Source: Anaeramoeba flamelloides (lineage: Eukaryota > Metamonada > Anaeramoebidae). From it: a stretch of 64,000 nt of DNA. Each line of letters starts with the position of its first letter. The first letter of the stretch is position 1. The position numbers and the translations under genes were made by a program. The DNA is taken from positions 286,501 through 350,500 of the forward strand of contig JANTQA010000018.1 in NCBI GenBank assembly GCA_027625915.1, read 5' to 3'. Shown piece by piece: positions 57,101-64,000 of the stretch. The notes under the pieces were generated by a model. That model had not been told where the DNA came from. It ran no database searches and saw nothing but the letters and a program-made list of their open reading frames with translations.

Positions 57101-60100
57101 ATTGACTAATATCATTTTGAGAAAAATTATAATCATATTTGGATGTTAAATCAATAATTTCACTTGTAATTTTGTTTTGAATATCGGAGTTATTTGTTTT
57201 TTGAATTGCCTTATTGAGAATTTTTTGAAAAAAATGATGAGAAAACTGAAAATTTGTACCAAAAGCACCTAAAGATATTTTGTTTTTACCACACGAAACC
57301 ATGATAATTTGTTCCACTAACTGTAAAAAAACTTGTTTATTTTTATTGATCTTGTCCAGAAATAATGTCAAAATTTCTTCGACTGTCCACCCAAAAACAT
57401 AAAGAATGGATTGGACTTCATTTTGACAATCTACCAGTTCCTTTTCATTTATTTTAATGAGATGTTTAAAGATATTGTTGTTATTAATTTCTTCAAAGCA
57501 AATTGGACAAACATTATCTTCCGTTTCCTTGAGGTAAAATATGTTATTTATTTCATTAGGGCATCGGGCTAATTCTGATGATTTTTTTTGTGTAATAATT
57601 ACATCTGTAATGTCACATTTAAATTTTGGATTTAGAAGATATAACTGAGTAACTTTCCAAACACCTTTGATAATTTTTGGAATGACTTTTTGTAAGTTCT
57701 TGGTTTTATCCATTCTGGGGATGGTCTTTAAAATATTTCGAAAAGTATTAATTTCAATTTTGGTATTTTTGAAAAGAATAGATATTAATAAATGAACAAT
57801 TAAAATTTGGATCCATTGAAGGGTCATTTGTGGATTATTTAACATTTCAAGAATGTGATCCATTGTATTTCGAACTTTGAGAATTTGAAATATAAAATTA
57901 TTTTTTCGTGTTTCTTTTTGAAAGTTTTCTTTTTGAGTTTTTCTTAAATTTCTAAGGAAATTTTGAGTGATCTTTTCAAGAAGTTTAAACAATGTCATAG
58001 ATTGGTTGATTTCAGGAATTTCTTTGGTATTTTGTAAATTTCTGGTTGTTGGATAATACTCTTTTTGAATTTCATATGGATCTTCTTCTAAAGATTCTTC
58101 AAAATCATAAGGATCAAACTCTTCATTATTTTTTTCCTTGTCTTTGTTCTGTTTTATTGAATATTCTCTCGAATTTGAGTACTCATAATTGTCTTCATTG
58201 AGAGATTCATAATCTTCTTGTTCTGAATATTCTCTAGAATCTGAAGAGTAATGATAATTGTCATCATTTATGAAATTATTGTCTCTTTCTAAATTATCAT
58301 TATCAGAAGAAGAGTGTCTTGTTTCTTTCCTTTTCTTCTTCTTCTTCTTCTTTTTAAATATTGTTTTTTGATCAATATTTGGATCAATATTTAAAAGTTT
58401 AATTATCCACTTTAGAGTTTTGAGATTTTCATGAATAAGGTGATATATTTCCGAAAGGGAAAGTTCAATAAGAGGTTGTATTCTTTGCTCACCTTCTCTC
58501 ATCATTATTTGGATGATTATATAAAAGGATTGTTTATTTCCATTGAAAATTCTTTTCATTGCCTGTATCTCAAGAGGTGAAAAAAGTATTTTCTCAAAAT
58601 CATTTAATAAGGTTTGTAGAAGAATTGTGATTTCTTCTCGTGTAATTTCATTTTTGAATATTTCTTTTAATATTTCCAAAAAGGGGTTTTTAATCCAATT
58701 TATATTTTGAGGTATTTGTAAATCAATTTCACACAGATGATATAGGTAAAAGCTAAAGGGGAAATTGCATGAATATTGTTGATTTTGCTCAATGATTTTG
58801 TTTGGAGGATCGGGGTAAATCTGTAATAAATCATTGTAAAGATCAATCAACTTTTTCTCGGTCAATCCCTGAATGCTTCGGTTTAGGAGATTGAAATTAT
58901 TATTTTGATCTAAATGGTTGACAACAATGGAAAAAATATAGGAAAGTTTATCTGAAAAGTGTGTTTGTAAAAGATTCTTAAAGGAACTCGAGTCAAGTTT
59001 TTTCTTGTTATTAAAGGAATCTCTTAATTCATTTTGGAAAAATTCTTCCAAGTTCCAAAAGCTTTTGTCGTGATTAAATTCTTGAACTTTCTTCATCACT
59101 TGATTGATGATAATATCTTGAGTTTGTTGATCAATTAGCAATTTTTGATATATTGATGTTAACTTTTTGAGCCCCTGCTCAAAGTGAGCATTTAAGGATG
59201 GCAGCTTTGATAAAATTAATGGGATATTATTATTTATAAAGACTTTTAAATGCTTTTTTTTTTCGATCATATTGGAACACAATTGGAAAAAGTTCTTTAT
59301 AAGATAATCTTTAATGGTGAAATAAGAAGGAAGAAGATCATCAACAAAATAATATTCCCAATTCCTTTCAAAGCTAAAACTAAATTCATTGGTATTTGGG
59401 TTTGGGGACAAATGAACAACAAAGACGATTTTCCCTTGAATTATTGGTTGTCCTGTTGATTTCTTGTTTTTTTTTTCCTCATTGAATGTATTTTTCTTTT
59501 GTTGTTTTTTTACTAATTTTTGAAGAACTTTATTTACTAAATATTTAGTTTTGATAAATAAATCATTTCTTTTTTGTCCATCTATTTGCAAAAAGAAATA
59601 TCCTTTTTTATTAATTATATTTTCTTGGAGTTTATGTTTAAGCTTTTGAATTAATTCAGATTCTCGTTCAATTAACCATAACTTGACAAGATTATCTCTA
59701 TTCTTATTTAAATATTCTTCTGGGATAAAAAACCTGTCGTCAAGTTGCTTTGGAGAAAAAGTAGATACAATTATTTGTTTAAATGTGTTTTTTTGTGATG
59801 ATATCTTTTCCAAAAACCTTGGGAAGTCTGCATATAAATAATTGTCAAGACATTCCTTGTAAAGCTTTTCATTGTCTTTTTTAAGAAAGATCATTGAAGA
59901 TGGTTTTAAAATTTGTAAGAGTAAGCGTCTGATTTTTCTTTTCACCTTTGGCAATTTAACCTGCTTTCGTTTTTCTTTTTGACTTTGAATTAACTCATCT
60001 TTGTTGTTGAATGAATCGAATTGATCATCAGAACTTTCGTCATCAGAAACTCCATCATCAGAACTTCCACCATCAGAACTTTCATCATCAGAACTATCAT

Positions 60101-63100
60101 TTTCCTTTTCTAACTCCATTTCCTTGTCCGAGGACTCTTTCTCAATTTCGGTTTCAATTTCAAAAGGTAAATTAAAATTTAGAAACTTGTTCTCTTTTTT
60201 TTTTTCCTTTTCATTTTCATTTTCATTTTCCCTTTCTTTTTCTTTTCCAATTTGCAAATCAATTTCTTCATCAATTACTTTTAATACTAAAGAAGGTAAT
60301 AAATCATTATGGGAAATAAAAAAAAAGTCTCTTAGCTTTCTATTGGTGTACGCACCTTTAACAATTTTTTCTGCATATTCCAAAATATCAATTGAAATAT
60401 CATTTTTATAAATATAATCTTGTGCTGTCAGTTCTTGTTTTTCAAACCGATTTAAAAGAGGAGCATCTAAGTCATTGATTGCACGATTTTGGTCAATTAA
60501 CACAATAATTCTAAAACGGTTGTCAACTGGAAACGATTCTGTCGAAGGTCCAAAGGCTATTCGAGTCCAAAATTTGTTAAATTTATAGTCGTAATGCTGG
60601 TTGAGAACATCATAAAGTGGAGCAAAGAGATCATCACCAAAGACAAGGATAACCCGATCGTTTGTCATTAAAGCGTTTGCAATGGTTCTCAAATTTTGAG
60701 AAATTGAAAACGATAGAATATCAGAGGGAAACCGCGAGCCAAAGATGACGTGTGTTTTTGATTTACTTTGTGAATAGGATTTTGAATTCTTGATCAAATT
60801 TTCAACAATTGGGAGAACAGTCATATTCTTTGTGAGGATCATTAAATGCCGAGCAAGCCCGTTTTGATCACCTTTTAAATTTTCCTGAATCAAGCTCTGT
60901 GGGTTTGGGATTGGCTGGTTGATAAGCTTAAAATGTGTCTGTAGCATTGCTTGCAACATCTCTTTTCTTGAACCAAAATTTCTACATATGGATTTCCAAA
61001 CAAACATTTCTTCAGGGTTGATGTCAAACTTTTTATTTTTCATACATATGGGATCTTTGAAGGATGATTGGCTTTCCGAGTATTTGAATTTCTCTTGATA
61101 GCTTACAATGCCTTTGATTGTTGTATAGAAATCTCTCAATCCAAAATAGGGCCTTTCTTGCATTTTATAGATTTCTTGATAGGATTCTGTAACCATTGCA
61201 ATTAAATGCTTTGGAATTGTTGGGGCAATTTGCCGGGCTGTTGTTACAAGATCCAATTTATTTGGGCTTGTTCTTTGAAGTAAGATCACTCGGTTCATTT
61301 GAGCTGCGTCCAATGCCCAATTGGAGAGCCCAATGACATTGACACAATTTTTTACTTCCTTGTCTATGTTTTCCAATTCTTGATGAAGCACTTTCAATCC
61401 AGGCGCAAGTCCGACTTCATCAAGAACCAAAACAGAAAGAAAGCCCTCTTCCTTAAACGTACGAGCATTTTGGAAAACATTTGTGACCCCTTCTTCGGTG
61501 GAAGCTGGGCTACATTGATAAAAAAATTTATGGATTCTTGGAAGTTTCCATTCCTCGATGATCGGTTCTTCTGATGTCCGTGAAAATCGCGAGAGAAGTA
61601 ACTCAACAGCAAGTGATTTGGAAGTTCCTGGTTTGCCAATGATAAAAATTGCAATCTTGTTGATTAAACAGATAAAAGTTACCAAAATATTTTCGGTTAA
61701 TCCCTGATTTAATGCTATTTTTGCTTTATTATCATGGAAAGTGTTCTGTTTTTTATTTGGAAACGTTTGCAAATTCAATTTCATTGCAAATCTCAGACGC
61801 ACTTTATATATAAATTTTTCAAAATAATCATTTGTCTTTGGTCTGGTTAATTTCAAGCCCTTTTCGTTCATAAAGCTAAAGATTTGCTTCCAAAATTCAG
61901 TTCTCATCTGTGTATCAAGTTTACAATTATAACAAACAAAAAGTGACATAACAGTTGCCTTTAAGACTTGTGGCCCATATAAGTTTTTAACCAAATTGAT
62001 TCCAATTTCCCCACAAAAAAAATTAAACAATTGAATTGCTCTTCTGCAATCTCGAAGAGAAGCAGTGTTCATTGGGTCGGAAAAGAAATCTTTGAGAATC
62101 TGGTGTGATTTAAAAATTAGTTGCGAAAGCTCTGTAACAAAATCCGCGACATCACATTTTTCATTTTTAGCTAAAGACGAAGACAAAAGTTTTTTATTGA
62201 GCGCCAATGACACCATTCTTTCAATATAAATTCTTTCACTGTCAGGATTTAGTATTCCAAAATCAAAAATGTATTCCCAAAATAATTTTGGAAGCGGATG
62301 TACCCTATAGGCATAATATTTTTGTTCATTTTGTTTGTTTTTCATCATAACTTTTTGTCGGCTTTTTTCAAAGCCCATTTTTTGAGTGACGCTGGATGAG
62401 TGTGATAATAACCCGGAACCTTTATGATACTCTAAGCCGACGGTTTTTGGAACACTTTTTACAGTCCGATAAGGATTAATTGCCCCAATGATACGAATTT
62501 CACGTGGAACATGTTCCCCTTCAATTCTTTGATCAATAAAAATTTCCTTAAAGACCGAGATTGTTTCTGGGGGCGCTGTATTGAATTCGTCAAAAAAGAT
62601 ATGTACCATTGTTCCTTTTCGAAAGTCTTGAATTTGTTTTTTCATAAAATGGATAATTTCATCTGGAGTAGTGTTAGCATTGACATTAAAAATAAACAAA
62701 CATCTATCAAGTATTTTTTCTACCAAATATTTGATCAACGATGTTTTGCCAACACCCGTTTCAGACATCAAGATTACAGGAATGCCGCAATTAAGTCTGT
62801 ATTCAATATATACCATTTTGAGGAAATTGTCTGGGGTTAATACATATTGAGAATTCCCCTTAGTCATTTTTTTGCGAAGATTCTCAACCTTTTTCTTTAA
62901 TTCTTCATTAGGAATGGATTGTACAATTTTGTTTAATATATGTATTGAAAAATCCAGATTGGCCATTTTTGGATTTTTGGGATCATTTAAGCTTTTCTGA
63001 TTAAGGTCAAAGCCATTTCTTGTCAGGTCGTAGTATATCTCTTTGTTAGTTTGTGTATCTTGTGGGAAATATTTGGTAAGATATTCAGCCTTTGTTGCTA

Positions 63101-64000
63101 GTATTTGCAAGCCATTGATTGATCTTTCGAGTTCATAACCCAAACCCCCAGATACGGGTATATTTTCAAAATTATATTTGTAGATCAAAAGTGCCTGTGA
63201 TCGATTTTCCCAAACAGAAAAGTTTTCATTGTAAGAGAAATTTTTCTTAGTCCAGTCAAGCGATCGATCGATGGAATGGAATGAAGTATCAAGAATAAGA
63301 TCTGCGAGGCGTCCGGTAATAGTAATTCCGTGGTCTCCCCAAACAAATGGCCAGAAAAGACTCCAATCAGCTAATAATTTGATATGTTCAAAGACAAAAT
63401 GAATAAAATTCATGAAAAAGCAAGCAGTAATTTTCATACTTTCTCGGCTTAATGAACGCTGCTTAATTTCATTCGATATTAATAGGAAAATATTTTCCTT
63501 TGTCTCTTTAAAATCTTGAGGAACTTCACCTTTTTGATAGAACTTTCGAAAGGTGGACATTTTGCCAGAAAATGATTTGTTTCTGAAACATTGAACGAAA
63601 TAGGAAACAAGTAAAAGTTCATTATTAACAGTTAATTCAGGGAAATCCTTTCCAAAAATGGGAGGCGTTTCGATCGTTTGTAATTTCAATGAATCAACAC
63701 CAAAATCAGCTTTGATGCAATTGGTCAACTTGAGGATATAATATTTATCTAACACATGGGCATTTTCCAGTCGATTTTGATCTTTTATTGACAAATTTGG
63801 CAATTCAAAAGAACACCTTGTGTTTTCTTGTAAATGGAAAACGTGTCCTGTTTGAGGGTCTTCAAGATAATTAAAAATAAACAGAGACCATATGAGATAA
63901 TTAATTTCATCAGAGATGCATGAAGCCAAATCGAAATGAAGCAGAATATTTTTTTTGTTTGAATTATTATGAATTTTAAACGAAGAAGACACACTTGACG
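54117..64000 (-). CDS. RNF213: RNF213-like giant AAA+ E3 ubiquitin ligase, 5' end beyond window
   Basis: One uninterrupted frame of about 3,290 codons from the right edge to TAG at 54117; no start is visible, so it is N-terminally partial. Numbering is from the codon at 63992. The first AAA+ module has Walker A ETGVGKTS (about 410) and Walker B VHIFFDEFNT (about 465). The second has Walker A GKPGTSKS (about 786) and Walker B VLVLDEVGLA (about 855). This pair of motifs is characteristic of AAA3 and AAA4 of RNF213. Ser/Asp/Glu-rich linkers lie at about 1245-1330 and 1880-1970. At about 2161 only CPICFEE remains of a RING. At about 2583-2625 there is an RZ-type zinc finger (CCPNDHVYHINNCHKPMEE, then ICPGCKEIIGGKDH), as in RNF213 and ZNFX1. 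In animals RNF213 is a dynein-like cytosolic ligase that ubiquitylates bacterial LPS through the RZ finger. About 600 residues of helical C-terminus follow. Vertebrate RNF213 is about 5,200 residues, so much of the N-terminal arm is outside. Confidence 0.92.
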   Translation of the reverse strand, partial: SSVSSSFKIHNNSNKKNILLHFDLASCISDEINYLIWSLFIFNYLEDPQTGHVFHLQENTRCSFELPNLSIKDQNRLENAHVLDKYYILKLTNCIKADFGVDSLKLQTIETPPIFGKDFPELTVNNELLLVSYFVQCFRNKSFSGKMSTFRKFYQKGEVPQDFKETKENIFLLISNEIKQRSLSRESMKITACFFMNFIHFVFEHIKLLADWSLFWPFVWGDHGITITGRLADLILDTSFHSIDRSLDWTKKNFSYNENFSVWENRSQALLIYKYNFENIPVSGGLGYELERSINGLQILATKAEYLTKYFPQDTQTNKEIYYDLTRNGFDLNQKSLNDPKNPKMANLDFSIHILNKIVQSIPNEELKKKVENLRKKMTKGNSQYVLTPDNFLKMVYIEYRLNCGIPVILMSETGVGKTSLIKYLVEKILDRCLFIFNVNANTTPDEIIHFMKKQIQDFRKGTMVHIFFDEFNTAPPETISVFKEIFIDQRIEGEHVPREIRIIGAINPYRTVKSVPKTVGLEYHKGSGLLSHSSSVTQKMGFEKSRQKVMMKNKQNEQKYYAYRVHPLPKLFWEYIFDFGILNPDSERIYIERMVSLALNKKLLSSSLAKNEKCDVADFVTELSQLIFKSHQILKDFFSDPMNTASLRDCRRAIQLFNFFCGEIGINLVKNLYGPQVLKATVMSLFVCYNCKLDTQMRTEFWKQIFSFMNEKGLKLTRPKTNDYFEKFIYKVRLRFAMKLNLQTFPNKKQNTFHDNKAKIALNQGLTENILVTFICLINKIAIFIIGKPGTSKSLAVELLLSRFSRTSEEPIIEEWKLPRIHKFFYQCSPASTEEGVTNVFQNARTFKEEGFLSVLVLDEVGLAPGLKVLHQELENIDKEVKNCVNVIGLSNWALDAAQMNRVILLQRTSPNKLDLVTTARQIAPTIPKHLIAMVTESYQEIYKMQERPYFGLRDFYTTIKGIVSYQEKFKYSESQSSFKDPICMKNKKFDINPEEMFVWKSICRNFGSRKEMLQAMLQTHFKLINQPIPNPQSLIQENLKGDQNGLARHLMILTKNMTVLPIVENLIKNSKSYSQSKSKTHVIFGSRFPSDILSFSISQNLRTIANALMTNDRVILVFGDDLFAPLYDVLNQHYDYKFNKFWTRIAFGPSTESFPVDNRFRIIVLIDQNRAINDLDAPLLNRFEKQELTAQDYIYKNDISIDILEYAEKIVKGAYTNRKLRDFFFISHNDLLPSLVLKVIDEEIDLQIGKEKERENENENEKEKKKENKFLNFNLPFEIETEIEKESSDKEMELEKENDSSDDESSDGGSSDDGVSDDESSDDQFDSFNNKDELIQSQKEKRKQVKLPKVKRKIRRLLLQILKPSSMIFLKKDNEKLYKECLDNYLYADFPRFLEKISSQKNTFKQIIVSTFSPKQLDDRFFIPEEYLNKNRDNLVKLWLIERESELIQKLKHKLQENIINKKGYFFLQIDGQKRNDLFIKTKYLVNKVLQKLVKKQQKKNTFNEEKKNKKSTGQPIIQGKIVFVVHLSPNPNTNEFSFSFERNWEYYFVDDLLPSYFTIKDYLIKNFFQLCSNMIEKKKHLKVFINNNIPLILSKLPSLNAHFEQGLKKLTSIYQKLLIDQQTQDIIINQVMKKVQEFNHDKSFWNLEEFFQNELRDSFNNKKKLDSSSFKNLLQTHFSDKLSYIFSIVVNHLDQNNNFNLLNRSIQGLTEKKLIDLYNDLLQIYPDPPNKIIEQNQQYSCNFPFSFYLYHLCEIDLQIPQNINWIKNPFLEILKEIFKNEITREEITILLQTLLNDFEKILFSPLEIQAMKRIFNGNKQSFYIIIQIMMREGEQRIQPLIELSLSEIYHLIHENLKTLKWIIKLLNIDPNIDQKTIFKKKKKKKKRKETRHSSSDNDNLERDNNFINDDNYHYSSDSREYSEQEDYESLNEDNYEYSNSREYSIKQNKDKEKNNEEFDPYDFEESLEEDPYEIQKEYYPTTRNLQNTKEIPEINQSMTLFKLLEKITQNFLRNLRKTQKENFQKETRKNNFIFQILKVRNTMDHILEMLNNPQMTLQWIQILIVHLLISILFKNTKIEINTFRNILKTIPRMDKTKNLQKVIPKIIKGVWKVTQLYLLNPKFKCDITDVIITQKKSSELARCPNEINNIFYLKETEDNVCPICFEEINNNNIFKHLIKINEKELVDCQNEVQSILYVFGWTVEEILTLFLDKINKNKQVFLQLVEQIIMVSCGKNKISLGAFGTNFQFSHHFFQKILNKAIQKTNNSDIQNKITSEIIDLTSKYDYNFSQNDISQYDPKEYNDYSSSYSGEDLGDNANNSEDESLNQIFNHSAKKFLSSCLSLDIIINNLPKKDQFKSFELQDIFETPYTFKNLRNIVKLKEIILTEPEQLDIKFYKDKNILMFLFRSLKAKYGKNLYQLLFDRDPNFVNSLMGIPIVREYFDKLLSSSEQALQLQLNLPQDNLISRFQFLLSKNPIKRELEKGSRIIKLLAQSPNILSKLNDEQLLPQKQTSEFKFNLISLNRLILHTVEVFSSQVRIEPLSSLISEEMLDSESECVNILSQSCWPSMQGDTLKIHALEHVEEYACCPNDHVYHINNCHKPMEEKICPGCKEIIGGKDHIFAKGNRRATLEDVEKIPDLFGYAVFEEIDTNIGTKIRTINSLSYRMIRLMTHFLILTGSSISDQYFNTVKTKLMNRTLSIPSKKQILLGRIVNHIFKDLDVIIQLLSNKNFDDFCEFYHSFLNRLTKIKNEFSHNLKDFEKIPMGRDQFEKIIHRLCSLEKNGIWLDINEMKNKSRNKETTIDKWLKRDKKAGWQWKVPEKWNLDKFISNLNDEKEKLDQKEQEQKLKVTQYYIEHINEFSALKKFKSFHHFISLLYQKYSCEITEEESIEISIQQALEEMYENDSKAKIDNLWNDFKFVWDVFWPKIRAICHGVEDFNIDENWKLDPKQSIKSLLAGPKNESLFLSRVCWQIIHFQNNFIKEFQTREGVLKQNQKKAKDKVIVSVPNMYPTLQSVNWEIVTGIESQAVEKFINDRAIFKPTTFSVLEDFLNLTLLSGKQILTLNINDFPYKGTYDKDITIIKLEKSDRYQEELPRSFMDDLMSELQDKLDVLVRDLEITIRWFVKLDPESRRVFHSVNWYDFFQKKLASSDDLSLKLLANSQTLTKKVQMKHLLFVHHQIKFNQQNPFRKLASKFGQKLTKQEKIQLKNCYQKTKKIELIKAWKYMINNRLSEHMRRYTLFQCLEQIIPELTNNFNEEIPWFTEHFPKEISILKTISAYQFFISLEN

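Noticed and set aside
54903-62840. Forward-strand frames opposite the RNF213-like gene
   Set aside because: Antisense shadows of a 3,290-codon gene with clear domains.

Overview
This is a very AT-rich (roughly 80% A+T by eye) eukaryotic window from a free-living-protist-like nuclear genome. It has spliceosomal introns (GT...AG), giant multidomain proteins, long glutamate/lysine runs and many non-autonomous DNA elements. Recognisable proteins are an RNF213-type AAA+ E3 ligase, four kexin/furin-like subtilases, a double B-box coiled-coil (TRIM-like) protein and a DUSP-Ubl protein of ubiquitin-specific-protease type. This mix, the standard code and the EEEEEK-type low complexity are what I would expect of an Anaeramoeba-like amoeba. 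That attribution is an inference from style, not proven by the sequence.

Layout. 1-7 kb: palindromic elements around fragments of an unidentified decayed gene, with a DUSP-Ubl gene at 2.36-3.78 kb. 7.5-8.8 kb: a 1.2-kb TIR element. 10.28-11.33 kb: the B-box gene. 11.3-53 kb: a decayed array of large duplicated units, each with a kexin-like convertase on the + strand (20.2-22.6, 31.6-33.9, 38.4-40.7 broken, 43.8-46.3 kb) and related 5' and 3' flanks. 54.1-64.0 kb: one uninterrupted minus-strand reading frame for an RNF213-like protein, running off the right edge.

The convertases have a split signal peptide: a 7-codon first exon (MKVFLIF) lies 370-545 bp upstream of the main exon, whose first codons give the rest of the hydrophobic core. 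Each protein then has a propeptide, an S8 catalytic domain with D/H/N/S intact, a P domain, a Pro/Thr/Asp stalk and a terminal hydrophobic tail that looks like a GPI-anchor signal. Copies 2 and 4 look whole, copy 1 has one extra T in the tiny first exon, and copy 3 is a pseudogene.

Because the convertase flanks and introns are paralogous, many mobile elements can be seen as filled versus empty sites. At least six families of MITE-like or other TIR elements are present, most with TA flanks and CAG/CTG-type termini as in Tc1/mariner derivatives. One 163-bp family has two copies about 98% identical in opposite orientation. No rRNA, tRNA, CRISPR or recognisable transposase gene was seen.
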